NCBI GenBank assembly: GCA_037954665.1
Contig: JBBMOL010000179.1
Location: 1,054,001-1,118,000 of the forward strand
Source: Laguncularia racemosa
Lineage: Eukaryota; Streptophyta; Magnoliopsida; Myrtales; Combretaceae
Direction: 5' to 3'
DNA: 64,000 bases
Part shown: piece by piece, positions 46,477 to 57,756 of the stretch
How the letters are laid out: each line of letters begins with the position of its first letter
Numbering within the stretch: the first letter of the stretch is position 1
Translations under genes and position numbers: made by a program
Notes under the pieces: generated by a model
What the model saw: the letters and a program-made list of their open reading frames with translations, nothing else
The model's database searches: none
Told to the model about the DNA's origin: nothing

Positions 46477-47357
46477 TGTTAGATTTTCTCTTTCTTTTTA
46501 GGTAATAACTGTTAGAGATATGGTCCATGAATCCCATGATCCATAGAACATGCAAACAACTTCTCTAATGTTCCAAAATGCTTCATATTTTTCAGCAAAC
46601 TTTATTTTTCGGGGTCCCTAAGCCTACTCACTCCTATAGAAAAAAAATATACCATCATTTTTTAGAGTCAAAGTTTAGAAGCACCAAACCAAAATAAAGA
46701 CGTAGAAGCCAATCTCCAGTTGAGCACCATTTACGCTAGCTTTATAATGATTAGAGGTATGTAATCAATTCCCTCGGGGGAAAGTAATGGAATTTTATAA
46801 AAATGGTATGAAATTTTAGAGTAAATTAATGGAGTGTCAAAAGAAAATAATGAAATAAAGATATAAAAGCAGGGAATATTTTAAAATCATGGAAATTATA
46901 AAAAAATTGATTTTTTTTTAAAGTATCATCACAGGTATGGCATTATAAAATTCACCTAGATGTTATAATTTTGCACGAGAATTATGATTAATAGAAAATA
47001 TATCAATTCTGAGAAGGGTGTTTCAAAATATTCAAAAATGCTCCTTTTTCTCTCTACCAAACCTCCCTAGCTCTCTTATAGATAAAACCCTCTTCCCTGT
47101 TTTCCCTTGTTTCTTTCGCTTTTTTCCACTTTCTCTCTACTTCTGTCCCTATCGTGTCACTTTCCATTTCTTCTACAGTGTTTGTCCATTAGCCTCTATC
47201 TCCCATGTTTTTCTTCTATTGATGAGAGGTTGTGCATTTAAGCATTCTAATCGGAATACCTTGGGCAAACATTTCCCACCCAGTTTTTTTTTTTTTTTTC
47301 AAAACAAGGATCATTCAAAAGTTGCCAGTAGGTCCAGCTCACCTCCCATTGTTGGCT
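46477..47357. other. Likely copia B 3' LTR start, then AT-rich DNA
   Basis: No second copy of an LTR starting TGTTAGATTTTC was found. The open frame at 47018-47359 is pyrimidine-rich (Phe, Ser, Leu, Pro) and shows no domain. Homopolymer runs are present at ~46910 and 47284-47300. Nothing else is recognised. Confidence 0.4.
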
Positions 47358-48135
47358 AAAATAGGAATAGAACTAGAAATATGAGCCAAATAGGCTAATC
47401 TGTCCCAACCCATATTGGCTCGCAAGTTGAAACAGGCTAGCCTGCATTGGCCCACATCTAATGTAAGCTAAAAAAACTAGCCTAATCAACCCTACGGGTC
47501 AATCTGGATTAAGTGGGCCAACAAGCCAACCCTTAAAAATCACAATTTTTTTTTTTGAAAATTATATACATTTACCAAAAAGATCTAACTTCTAGATAGG
47601 AGGAAGCCTTATAGAATAGCACTTTCTTTCAAAAACAAGCAAATGAGATTGTCATTGTCAGTTTCATTTTGTGAACCAGCAATAATAAAAAGCTTCCTCA
47701 CCATAGATAGTCGTTTCTTGGGGGAGTGGCATCAATATAGCCATTTCTTAAGGGAGAAAAGAGGACGAGCTTCAAAGGGTAAGGGGGCAATGAATGATGA
47801 CCAATAGCAATAGGTAGTGGACTGGGGACTTAATGACTAGACAATGACTAGAGACTAGCCAATAGCAACAACCGTTTCTATGACTCTATTGATAGTGTGT
47901 TGCTCGTTATCTTGTCTGGTTATCACTTCTCACTTGTCTGTTGTCCGTTTTCAATTTTTTCTTTTTGGTAGGCCAACTCGCCCCATAACAAGTTAATTCA
48001 CCTTAACTTGCAAGCTACGTTAGGTGAGCTAGAAAGCCTGCAATTCATGTGAGTCAAGTTTTTTTGGCTTAACCTGCAAAAAAATTGTGAGTTAAGTAGG
48101 TTAATCTACTGGACCTACCCTGCATTCCCTAAATA
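47358..48135. mobile_element. Possible hAT-like nonautonomous DNA element
   Basis: The two ends carry gene-poor, 'gcccaacccg'-like words in opposite orientation: 'taggctaatctgtcccaacc...ggctcgcaagtt' at 47390-47430 and, inverted, 'tagggaatgcagggtaggtcc...gcaggttaagcc' ending at ~48135. Inverted 'tcacaattttttt' words lie at ~47540 and ~48080. This style of end is common in short plant hAT relatives. No 8-bp target duplication was found, so the call is weak. Confidence 0.3.
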
Positions 48136-48229
48136 AGAATGAACTCGACCATGTGCTTAGTTTAGAAGATAAGTAATTTACAAAAAGTCAGTCCCTCTTA
48201 ATTTCTTACTATGGTTTCTTTTATTGTAT

Positions 48230-48366
48230 ATTATATGTTCTATGTTTGAATCTACATCAACTCTAACGACTAAAGATTTCAAGCTCTATTACTTTCTGCC
48301 AATCTCATGCGATCCTATCTCTAAGGTTCGACCTCCACAATTTGTGGTAGGTAGTGGGGCTAAATA
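48230..48366 (+). pseudogene. LINE ORF1, left block
   Basis: Reads 'LYYFLPISCDPISKVRPPQF' and 'VVGSGAKY', the start of the DUF4283-type domain. It ends at AAATA, the duplicated target of copia C. The true start of ORF1 upstream was not found. Confidence 0.65.
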
Positions 48367-48612
48367 TATTTAACAAGTGAATGTTTTAAAACAATGCAAG
48401 AGTTAAAATGAAAGCACTTAAGGATAGAGAATATATAGTTGATAAAGACACACTTTTTTCAGTTAAAGGCCCTAAAAATGAAATTGTAACTAAATAGAAG
48501 AAACCAAGAGTATAACCCATGTTTTGAAAGTGCTCCTAATATCAAGAAACATAATAACAAACTAAAAGATAGGACTCTTTCTAACGAACACTTGACTAAA
48601 ATATATAATATA

Positions 48613-48649
<37 letters not shown>

Positions 48650-48693
48650 GACAGCAGTAACAAACTATTAGATTTTTGCATTATTCTCTAGCA
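48367..48693 (-). repeat. 3' LTR of copia C
   Basis: 327 bp. It matches 52013-52327 but carries an expanded (TA)n run at 48600-48647. Its left terminus is mutated (TATTTAAC instead of TGTTAAAT). Confidence 0.88.
48600..48647. repeat. (TA)n microsatellite
   Basis: 'tatataatataatataata' then about 14 TA units, within the 3' LTR of copia C. Confidence 0.95.
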
Positions 48694-48699
48694 TACTTT

Positions 48700-51122
48700 C
48701 CCTTAATGCAAAATCTAGTACACATAATTCATCTCTTAAATAAATGAAATTCTTTAAGGAAAGTGGCTTTGTGAATGAATTAGCAACTTTCTTTTAAGAA
48801 TTGTACTATTCCACCTTTATGCTTTCTTTATCTACTAATTCTCTTATAAAGTGATGTCAAGTATCAATGCGCCTTATATGTCTATGATGAATAGGATTTT
48901 TGGTTATGGCAATGGTGGATTAATTATCACACAAAAATTGTTGTAGCCTCCTTCTGATGTTGCTTCATATCTACTAAAATTCTTCTCAACCATACAGCTT
49001 GACATGCTACTTAAGTGATAACCATGTACTCAACTTCATAGGATGATCAAAGCTTGAATAAATATCTAGTAGTACTTTTGCGGTTGTCAAGGGAATCTAC
49101 CCAATCACTATTTAAGAAGCCAAACAACTTAAAATCATTAGAGTTAGAATACAACAATTCATAATGTTGTGTTCCTTTTAAATATTTAAGTACCCTTTTC
49201 ACTACACCATAATGCATTTTACTTAGATTTTACATGAACCAAGACAAGAGACAAGTAGCATGTAAGATATCAAGATAGACTATTTGTGAGATAAAGTAGA
49301 CTTCTAGCTAAACTCCAATACATCTGACCATCAACTCTTGCTTCCCCATCATCTAAACTAATTTTGCTAATTCGTGATCATTGAAGTTTTAACCAAATTG
49401 CAATCTTTCGAGCTAAATTTCTCCAAAAGATCTTTCACATATTTTTGTTAAGAAATAAAAATTCCATCTTCACATTGCTGCACTTCTAAACCCAAAAAAT
49501 AACCCATAGGACCCAAATAAGTCATCTTGAATTCAGATACCATAATCTTCTTAAAATCATTAATCAAGGCAATATTATTTCTAGTGTAAATTAAATCATC
49601 CACATAGAGGCATACAAGTAATACCTCATCAACTCCTTTGGTTTTGACATATAATGTGGCTTCACTTGCACTCTTTTGGAATCAATTTTTTCTGAAGTGA
49701 ACATCTATCCTACCATACTAGGTCCTTAGAGCTTGCTTGAGGTCATATAGCACTTTAATCAGTTTGTAGACCTTCATCTCTTTCCCTTCAACTTCATAAC
49801 CTTTGGGCTGTTGCACATAAACTTTTTCTTCCAAAAATCCATTTAAAAAGACTTATTTGACATCAAGTTGATAAAATTTCCACTTATAATTAGTAACAAC
49901 TGACAAAATAATGCTAATAGTATCAAACCTAGCCACTGAAGAGAAAGTCTCTTCGAAATCAATACTTTCTTGTTGCATGTAACCCCTTGCAACCAACTGA
50001 GTTTTATGCTTTTGATATGACCCAACAGCTTTAAATTTAAGCTTGTAAACCCATTTCAACCCTATAGCTTCCTTATTTGCAAGTAAGTTAAACATTACCC
50101 ATGTCTTATTTCTCTTTAAAGACTTCATTTCTTCATCCATCGCACCATGTCATGCATTGCTCTTCATATCCTCCTCAAATGTGCTTAGCTCTTCAACTTG
50201 TGCAAGTTAGCACCTCTCGGTTTGCTCATAAATTTCATTTAATGGTCTCCACTATCTTGGAAGTATACTAGAGGAAGAAGAGCTAGGTGATGCTAAACTT
50301 AAGGAGCTAGGAGTGGCATTAGGTATGGAAGGATTTAAGCTGCCATGATCATAATTTTCTTCAGCCGTTGGCTCATCTTCTTCTGGATCAATGGCTAAAT
50401 ATTTTTGCATTTCATTCCCACTTCAAATACTCTTTTCATCAACATGACATCATGACTTATTTGTAGCTTTTTTAAAATAGGATTATAAAATCAATAACCT
50501 TTAGTTTCCAAGCTATAACCCACAAATATGCAGTTTACACTGTTATCATCAAGTTTATCTATCTTTTGAGATGGCACAAGAACATAGGCAACACACTAAA
50601 GAACTTTAAAATGAGTTGCCTATAGCTTTCTCTCATGAAAGGCTTCAAATGGTGTTTATTAACCAACACCGATGTTAGACTGCATTAAGTATGTAAGCTG
50701 CAATATGAATTGCTTCTACTTAAAAACATTTTGGAAGACATTTGGTTTTAAGCATGCTTTTGGCCATCTCAACAAGACTTCAATTCTTCTTGCTCTACCA
50801 CTCCATTTTATTAAGGAGTGTAGTTAGATGTTAGTTGCCTTTGAATGCCCATTCTCTCATAGAAGTTGTCAAATTTCGTAGGGACAAACTCACCATCATG
50901 ATCTATCCTCAATACTTTTACTACATTCCCACTTTACTTTTCAATAGAAGACTTGAATTTCTTGAAGATGGAGAAGACTTTTGATTTTTTTCTTTAATGA
51001 AGTAAACCTAAGTCAATTGATTGAAATCATCAACAAGCACTACAAAATACCTTTTATTATTGAGAGAAGTAGTGTGCATGGGTCCACAAACATCTCCATG
51101 AATTAATTCAACTAGCTATATA
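48700..51122 (-). pseudogene. Copia C integrase, reverse transcriptase and RNase H
   Basis: Minus strand from 51122 down. Integrase: 'LVELIHGDVCGPMHTTSLNN', 'KRYFVVLVDDF', and later 'LDDNSVNCIFVGYSLETKGY'. RT: open frame 50140-49853 'MDEEMKSLKRNKTWVMFNLL', 'LKWVYKLKFKAVGSYQKHKT', 'QLVARGYMQQESIDFEETFS', 'KWKFYQLDVK'; then 'LLVCLYVDDLIYTRNN' (YVDD intact, ~49600). RNase H: 'VLKYLKGTQHYELLYSNSN', 'FLNSDWVDSLDNRKSTTRYL', 'IFVDNSTIAITKNPIHHRH', 'HFIRELVDKESIKVE'. The order and motifs are those of copia pol. Stops and frameshifts are scattered through it. Confidence 0.85.
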
Positions 51123-51345
51123 GAGAAATATTGTCCATTGAAAGAAAAACAGAGAATATAAGCAAATTTAAATGAAGCTGAATGTTTATTTCTTGCTTGT
51201 TATGGAGCTAAAGCTTGTAATTAGGATGTGTGGTATATGGATAGTGGCAGTAGCAATCATATGACTTTGAAACCAAATGCTTTTGTTAGTTTAGATAAGT
51301 AAATTACCACAATAATGAGGTTGGCTAATGGAACCCTTGGTCATG
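51123..51345 (+). pseudogene. Inverted protease segment in copia C
   Basis: On the plus strand, opposite to the rest of copia C, this stretch reads 'LNEAECLFLACYGAKACN' and 'DVWYMDSGSSNHMTLKPNAF' followed by 'MRLANGTLGH'. That is the copia protease start with its catalytic DSG. It lies exactly where the protease should be, between gag and integrase, but flipped. One stop separates 'ACN' and 'DVW'. Confidence 0.75.
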
Positions 51346-51998
51346 CTTTCTTGGTAGAACTCTCCTCATAACTTTTATGCCTATCTTCATGAGATTGTAA
51401 AGAGCCCAATAATTCATCAACTATAAAGACACTTAAGTCTTTTGATTCCTCTATGGCAACAACAATAGACTCATATTTTCATGGCAAACTTTGCAATATC
51501 TTCTCAACAACTTTTTGATCCGACACTTGCTCACCAAACTTGCTCATTTGATTCACTAGTTACATTAAATTGTTGAAATAGTCATGCATAGATTCTCCAT
51601 CTTTCATGAAGGAGATTTCATACTTTCTACGAAGTGTTTGGAGCTTGATTAGAAGCACCTTTGCTATGCCTTGGTACCCTTTTTTGAGTGCATTCCTTTG
51701 CTTTTGTTGCTACAAAAATTCGAGAAGCAAAAATTGCGTCTTCTACGGCTTGTTAAATGAAGAAAAGAGCTTTGGCATCCCTCTTTCACAAATCTTTTAA
51801 ATTTTTAGCTACTACACCTTTTTTGTTGTAGCTTTTCTCTACCAACTCTCATAAATCTTAAGAGATGAAGAGAGTTTTCATCTTTGTACTCCAAACATCA
51901 TAACTATTGCCCTGAAAAATTGGAATTGTAGGTTGCAAGATGATCACTACATTTGGAATGCTTTCCATCAATAATACTTTTCACAAGCCTCAATAGAA
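51346..51998 (-). pseudogene. Copia C gag remnant
   Basis: Minus-strand words 'QMSKFGEQVSDQKVVEKILQ', 'SIVVAIEESKDLSVFIVDEL' and 'LGSLQSHEDRHKSYEE' match the copia UBN2 gag. The part nearer the PBS is frameshifted. No zinc knuckle is readable. Confidence 0.75.
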
Positions 51999-52010
51999 GC
52001 TTTGATACCA
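51999..52010 (-). promoter_or_regulatory. Primer binding site of copia C
   Basis: On the minus strand TGGTATCAAAGC follows the 5' LTR after 'TT'. Confidence 0.88.
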
Positions 52011-52012
52011 AA

Positions 52013-52327
52013 TGTTAAATAGGTGAATGTTTTAAAATAGAGCAAGTGTTAAAGAGGAGAGCACTTAAAGATGGAGAACATATAGTTGATAAGCATACAC
52101 TTTATTTAGCTAGAGACCCTTTAAATACAAATGACATTGTAACTAAATAGCAAAAATACAAGGGAGCATAACCCATGTTCTGAAAGTGCTCCTAATATCA
52201 AGATAACATAATAACAAACCAAAAGACTAAGACTTTTGCTAACTAACACTTAACTAAACAAAAAATATCAACTAAAAAAATAGGACAGTGGTAACAAGCT
52301 ATTAGATTCTTGCATTATTCTCCAACA
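52013..52327 (-). repeat. 5' LTR of copia C
   Basis: 315 bp. Plus-strand ends are TGTTAAAT...CTCCAACA, and it matches 48367-48693. Confidence 0.9.
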
Positions 52328-53390
52328 AAATATTGGGAGTCAACCTATGTGGTTTATTTCTTATGTCAGAAAATCCCTTTTTCTTTGGTTCAAAATATAG
52401 CTTTGCAGATATGGAAAAGCAATGTATCATCAATGTGGTAGAAAGTAAGGAAGGTTTCTTTTACTTTTATTTTACCTAAAGTGCAAACCCAGATCTAGTG
52501 TTAGAGAAACCTTGGTACTCTACACAATAGTTGCTTATGCTATAGAAATGGCATGTGGGCATGTCCTTGTTTATGCCATAACCTTCAATCATACCTGCAT
52601 AGATTATCCTTTCTTGTATCCCTTATGAATTTTTGGTTACTAAAGGTATTAGTTACGTTGCGAGTGGGGTTGGTACTCCTTTTTCATGTTGACACCTTTA
52701 CTACCCTAAGAGAGTGTGCATATGAAGCTCGAGTTTTAGTAAAGTTTGAGGCTGGAGAGGAATTAACAACCTAAGTAGAAGTTGAGAGACCTGAAGGATC
52801 TATGGCTAGAGTTCTTATTGAGCACCGGTGGCTCCCTTCATGTTTTCCTTCTTATAAGGTGATTGAGCATAATTGTACAAGACCTTTAGTTAAAAAACTG
52901 GTTGTGCACAAAGCCTTGGAGGAAACCTAAAGAAATGGTTCAAGGTCAAAAGGAAAGGGATGTAGGTTACACAAGATTTTAGACCTTCAAACCTTTGTAG
53001 TTTGGAACCTAACACCTCAAAGAATGGCATAACACCTATAGTCAGCGAGGAAGTTATATCCCCTTTAAAGAGTGGGGTGAAGAATAATGAAAAACACAAG
53101 CTCATGGAAATAGTAAGAGAGCGAGATGTTGGTGGCCTTCAACCAATGTGTGATGTATAAGCTTCACATGTTTTAGAAAACCTAGAGCTTTCTCAACCTG
53201 TAAATCTTTATACCCTAGAGGTTGAAGTGTTTAAGCCAAACCCTTGTCTAAACACGAAAGACCATTGTTAGCTAGTAGAGTACACCCTAGACATTTAAAA
53301 GGAGTACCCAGTTCTAGTAGTGGAAGAAGCTCTTCAAGTAGTAAGAGAAAAAAGAAGAGGTTCTTCAAGCATAAGCACCATTATGCTTAG
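52328..53390 (+). pseudogene. LINE ORF1, right block
   Basis: It continues the DUF4283-type domain: 'WESTYVVYFLCQKIPF', 'SLVQNIALQIWKSNVSSMW', 'ISYVASGVGTPF', 'TTLRECAYEARVLVKFEAGE', 'VEVERPEGSMARVLIEHRWL', 'PSCFPSYKVIEHN'. It ends with a Ser-rich and basic tail ('SSSSGRSSSSSKRKKRFFKH') and TAG at 53388-53390. Several frameshifts and stops are present. In LINEs this protein binds the element RNA. Confidence 0.8.
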
Positions 53391-53416
53391 GGTTACCTAT
53401 ACTTTTTTTTTTTTTT

Positions 53417-54113
53417 ATGATGAATATAGTGCCTTGGAATGTTCATAGGTTGAATGACCCTATCAGATGTGATGATGTCAGGATGTTATGCGTAAAAAAT
53501 GAAGTTTCTCTTTTGGGGTTACTAGAAACTAAGGTAAACCTCGCTAACGAAGCCTTTTGTTAAAAGCAAACTAAATCTAAGATGGCAATATCATATTAAT
53601 TCAATTGCTAGAAAACATATTTGGATCTATTGGGATGATAGAGTTTGGCAAGTTTTGATTGTACAAGAACATAATCAATTAGTACATTATGTTTGTCATG
53701 ACTCAACTAGAAATATAGATCTAGCAGTAACCTTTGTTTATGCATCAAATTCTAATCGTGAGAGACAATCTCTTTAGGGGAACATTGCTAGTATGAGTTC
53801 ATCCCTTCAAACTTCACCTTAGGTTGTGTTGGTGATTTCAATGTCATAAGATCAATTTTTGAGAGAGTAGGTGGTAATATGGCCCCTAATAAGGCTATTG
53901 AAGAATTTAACTTCTGTCTTGATGAAGTTGAGCTGGTTGATTTGCAATTCATAGGCTATCTTTTTCCTTAGTCAAACAAGAAACCAACAAACCCTCTTTT
54001 GAAGAAATTGGATCGTATCTTGGTAAATCAAAGTTAGCTCCTTCAGTTTCCCAACTCTTTAGGCAAATTTGTCACTCCCTTATTTTCTAGTCATTCTTTA
54101 ACAATTGTTAGCA
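53417..54113 (+). pseudogene. LINE ORF2 endonuclease domain (truncated)
   Basis: APE-type endonuclease, which nicks the target DNA. It starts at ATG ATG giving 'MMNIVPWNVHRLNDPIRCDD', then 'VKNEVSLLGLLETKVN' with the metal-binding Glu of LLETK. It continues 'WIYWDDRVWQVLIVQEHNQ', 'AVTFVYASNSNRERQSL', 'GDFNVIRSIFERVGG' (catalytic Asp and Asn of GDFN), 'AIEEFNFCLDEVELVDLQF', 'LKKLDRILVN', and 'FSSHSLTIV' where SDH is expected, so that Asp is lost. Stops occur at several points. The reverse transcriptase that should follow is missing. Confidence 0.85.
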
Positions 54114-54116
54114 TGG

Positions 54117-56299
54117 TGTTCTTGAAAATTTTTATTTTTAGAATTTAAATACAATTTTGATGTGTATAAAAATAGGATTTAGTTTTAAAAAATAGCTAAA
54201 ATATCTAGAAATTCACTAGATAAGACAATATTATTCAAGAATAGTATGTAATAGTATAGTTTTCTTGTGCTTGTAGGAAAAGAAAATTATCTCACATATT
54301 TAATCGAAGATTATTACGAGTAATCTAAATGCAACCTAAGTGAGAATAAACTCTATGATACACGGTAAATTGTTTTGTAGTGTGTTGTTTATATAGATTT
54401 ATATATATAGCTTTGCTTTTATGGATTTGGAATGAACATAATCGTGAAGTGCATTGTTCAATGTGGTGGATAAGTGTGTGTTCTGTTTTCTTTGATATAT
54501 GAATTTAAGTGACTGTGGCAATGTTATTTTACAGTGTTTGACAAGTGTAATTGTGCTTGACTAATTGGGTAACTAAGCATGTGGATATGTGCTGAAGTAG
54601 AGTACTCTATAAGTGTATTAGTGTGAGCTGTTGCCTGGGAGTTATATGTTGTAAATTGCTATGTATTATGTGTTGTGTGTATAAATGTAGATGATTGTGT
54701 GAGTGGAGATCGTATGTGTGTGTGTGGGGAGACACCAATGGAGTAATGTGTGTGCGTGTAGGGGAAAGGGAAATGTGGTTGTATGTGCGAGTGTGAGAGG
54801 CCTTCTATACGCATAACTATGTGTGCAAGTGTTGAAATGCCGTGGTGCGGGGATGGTGTACTATTAAACCATTGCTACTGTTGCAATTTCTATTGTAGTT
54901 GTTGTTGTTGTCTTGTTATTCGCATTAAAGTGTGCTCGGGGTGGATGGGTGAGCTTATGTGCAAGTGTAGGCGGCTCCGTGTGGGATGGTGCATGTGCGT
55001 TCACTAGGAATAGAGTGTGTGTTTGCTAGTGTATGAGATGGAAACGCGGGTGTGTATGCGTGTATGATATGGTCTGGTCGCGTGTGTGTGTGAGCAGGTG
55101 CGAAAGGGGCCATGGGTATGTGTGTAAGAGGTCTATCTGTGTGTGGTGTGTGAGTGTGAGAGGATTCCAGCGAAGAAGAAAAAAAATAATATAATGAATA
55201 AATATATAATTATATATGTGTATATATATATATATATATATAATAATTAATAAAAGATGAAGCATGGCATATTAATTGAAAACAAAGTACGAAATCTCTA
55301 TAATCTATCGAATATGAAATATGATTATGAGTGTACCATTTGAGACTATAAGTGTTTGTTGTTTTTTGTATTTTTGTCATTGGTGTGATTATATCTTGCG
55401 TAATTGCCTCGAAATAATAAATTAATTTTTTTGACTTAAATAAAATTTTATGCACATTATATGAGACATTGCATGAGATAAAAGGCCATCACGGTTACAA
55501 TAGACATTAGAAGTAAATGAGTAGGATTACCGTTCTACTAGAAGTGAACTAAGTGATTAGGAGATTATCACGTCTTTGACGATTCTAAGTCTGGTCTGTC
55601 CTTAAGGTTATTTATTACTCGGTGTGCTAATTACACCTGAGTTTATGAGATTAAAATTACGAGATAATTTTTAATAAAGAGATAAGATTAAATTAATTGG
55701 GTTTTAAGACCTAAGCACTAATACTAGTGATGTGAATCCCCAACCCAAGGTCAAGGTGGGTATAAACCTTAGACTTCACTTGAGTTACTGGAAAACCACA
55801 TGCGATGTTACATTCATATGGTTACCCATATATAGTATAAGATTTAAAAATATGTTTGAAATTGCTTGTGTGTACAAACAGTATTAAGATATTGCACTTC
55901 TATCTCACTAGGTTATCAGTTCATCCTCCTATAGATTTCGTAATGCAAGATGTGACTACGTAAACTATCTTTTGGGGCAATGTACCAAGGTAAGTATGGT
56001 TGTTGCAGGAACTCTAGGAGCTAGACAATTGAAAGTTTGTAAATATTTAATTTGATCCAGATGAATCTTTAGTTATATTTTTGTTATGAGACTTAGACAT
56101 GGCCCACTACTAAACTATATGTATATAGCTTCCATTGAATATAGAATAATTTTATTGAGATAAAGAAATACCAAAGATATTCAATTTAATAAATTATTGT
56201 AATTTACTAGATTGATTTATCTTAGTTTGAGGAGTTTCACAATTACATAGTAGGGGTCAAGCAATCATACACGAATTGGGTGCCCTATGGGACATGATA
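54117..56299 (+). repeat. Solo LTR of the G family
   Basis: About 2.18 kb. It follows the G LTRs from 'ctatgatacacggtaaattg' (54353; compare 6390) through a TG-rich domain (54655-55172), an (AT)n run (55218-55241), 'ggattaccgttctac' (55526), 'ttattactcggtgtgc' (55612), 'cccaacccaaggtcaagg' (55737) and the terminal 'ccctatgggacatgata' (compare 8714-8731). No internal region adjoins it. The left end is uncertain (a TG at 54117), no target duplication was found, and the LINE does not resume on the right. Confidence 0.75.
54655..55172 (+). repeat. TG-rich domain inside the solo G LTR
   Basis: Third example of this domain. The open frame 54783-55007 (Cys/Arg/Val-rich) is a low-complexity artefact of it. 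Confidence 0.75.
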
Positions 56300-57437
56300 G
56301 GATGCCTAAGGCACTTTAGTTGATATATATATTTTTTAAAGCAATACATTACTAACCATTAAAATGATATTTTCTTGGTTATGCTTTGTAAATACGTCCG
56401 AAAAGATGTGCTTTATTAGAATAAAATGCAGAAGAAATTAATTAAAGGGAAAAAAAGTAATGGGGTTTGAAAAGTGATAAAGGAGAGTATATAAGACAAA
56501 TTATCTAATGCATAGATAAATTTAAGGATAAAAGCAAGGGTGTGGAAATAATTGTTCAACACAAAATTAAGGACAAAAATTCGGGAGAAACTAAAAGAAG
56601 TGCAGCAACTTATCTCCTACCCAAACAAACGAAAAAAGCTTTAATAGTATCCAAGCAAATGAGACAAGCAAACACATAGTTGGTCCTCCATCGAAAGCCC
56701 CTTAGTGAATAAGAAGCACCAGATACTTTTGCGATTAACAGGTTCTCCAAATCCCAGTTTTGATATTTTTGCACCTAATAATACGTGTAAAATCATGCTA
56801 GTTTTGGAAGCATTTTTTAAAATCACTGCACTTCCGAACCAACAGCTAGGAAATTGTGTTGTTTTATGTAACTTGAAGCGTGTGTTGTGATATAGTCAGA
56901 ATATTACCATCCCGAACGAAGTCTCTTCATGTTATGTAATTCGTTTCTGTTTTATTGAATAAAAATTTGTGTTTTCATATCAATAAAAGCACCAAATTTG
57001 CCTCAAAATTAGAGAGATGCTCATCCTATTCTCTACAATTCGTAACAATTCAATTTTTTTTTTTTTTTACTACTGAAATTATTTTGAAATAAAGGGTAGG
57101 TTGATTTTTTTGTCCTCACTCTACTGTAAAAGGACCTATGACTTCTGTGCTTTTTTCCTTCTCTACCATGCCAAATGTCAGACAAAAAAATAAAAATAAT
57201 GATAAATATACAAAACTCTCTCTCCTTCTTTGTTCTAGCTGACCCCTCTTCCCTTTAAAGTCAATCTTGGAAACTGCCAGTTTCCTTTGGACCTTTTAAT
57301 TTCCAATTTCTATTCCACGCATGGTATAAGGTCTCGTTTCAAGAAGGCGAAACATCTCGCTAGCAATTGTTTTAAACGTGAGGGACACGGTATAGGAGTG
57401 TGATCCAACTACTTGTTTAAGTCGGTCATGTTCTGTT
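56300..57437. other. AT-rich flank without recognised genes
   Basis: Homopolymer T run at 57053-57070. The short open frames on both strands here lack any recognisable domain. The last ~200 bases (from 'ctctctctccttctttgttc') are pyrimidine-rich and continue, after copia F, at 62262. Confidence 0.4.
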
Positions 57438-57756
57438 TGTAAAGATAGGAAGATAATTCTTGTTTTTCATTGATTATTTTTCTGTTGTTGTACATATATA
57501 TACATGTTGATTTTGTTGTGTTACAAATCTATTGTTTTGATCTGAGTTAATCCTAATTCCTTAGCTGTTATTGGTCCTGATCTATTTGTTGTTGCTGTGG
57601 TTGATCTGATCTACGGTTGCTGTTGTTAATCTGGAGTGCTGCGATTGTTGTTGCTGTGATTGATCTGGTCTGCAGTTGCTGAAGTTAATCTTGATTGCTG
57701 CTGCTGCAGATGTGTGTTGTTGAGTTGTTGGATTTACTGGTTGGTGATGTTTATCA
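57438..57756 (-). repeat. 3' LTR of copia F
   Basis: 319 bp, TGTAAAG...TTTATCA on the plus strand. Rich in 'gttgctgtg'-type words. It lacks 29 bases present in the 5' copy. On the minus strand the PPT-like word GCGGGGGCA lies just before it. Confidence 0.95.

Larger units (their letters stand above)
48367..52327 (-). mobile_element. Copia C inside LINE ORF1
   Basis: A 3961-bp Ty1/copia element on the minus strand. LTRs are at 52013-52327 (5') and 48367-48693 (3'). AAATA flanks both ends (48362-48366 and 52328-52332), and the LINE protein reads across when it is skipped. The minus-strand order is PBS, gag, (protease segment inverted), integrase, RT, RNase H, PPT. It has many stops, so it is inactive. 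Confidence 0.92.
48230..54113 (+). mobile_element. L1-type LINE, ORF1 and endonuclease, broken
   Basis: A plant non-LTR retrotransposon read in two blocks either side of copia C: 48230-48366 and 52328-54113. ORF1 (an RNA-binding protein) runs from 'VGSGAKY' at the left junction into 'WESTYVVYFLCQKIPF' at the right one, the usual start of the plant LINE DUF4283 domain. ORF2 begins at 53417. It stops near 54113 at the boundary of a G-family solo LTR. No reverse transcriptase part and no poly-A tail are seen, so the element is incomplete. Confidence 0.82.

Noticed and set aside
47018..47359. 113-residue plus-strand open frame
   Set aside because: Pyrimidine-rich low-complexity Phe/Ser/Leu translation with no domain, no supporting neighbours and a poly-T run inside.
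54783..55455. Short Cys-rich and Ile/Tyr-rich open frames
   Set aside because: They arise from TG-rich and (TA)n sequence inside the solo LTR.
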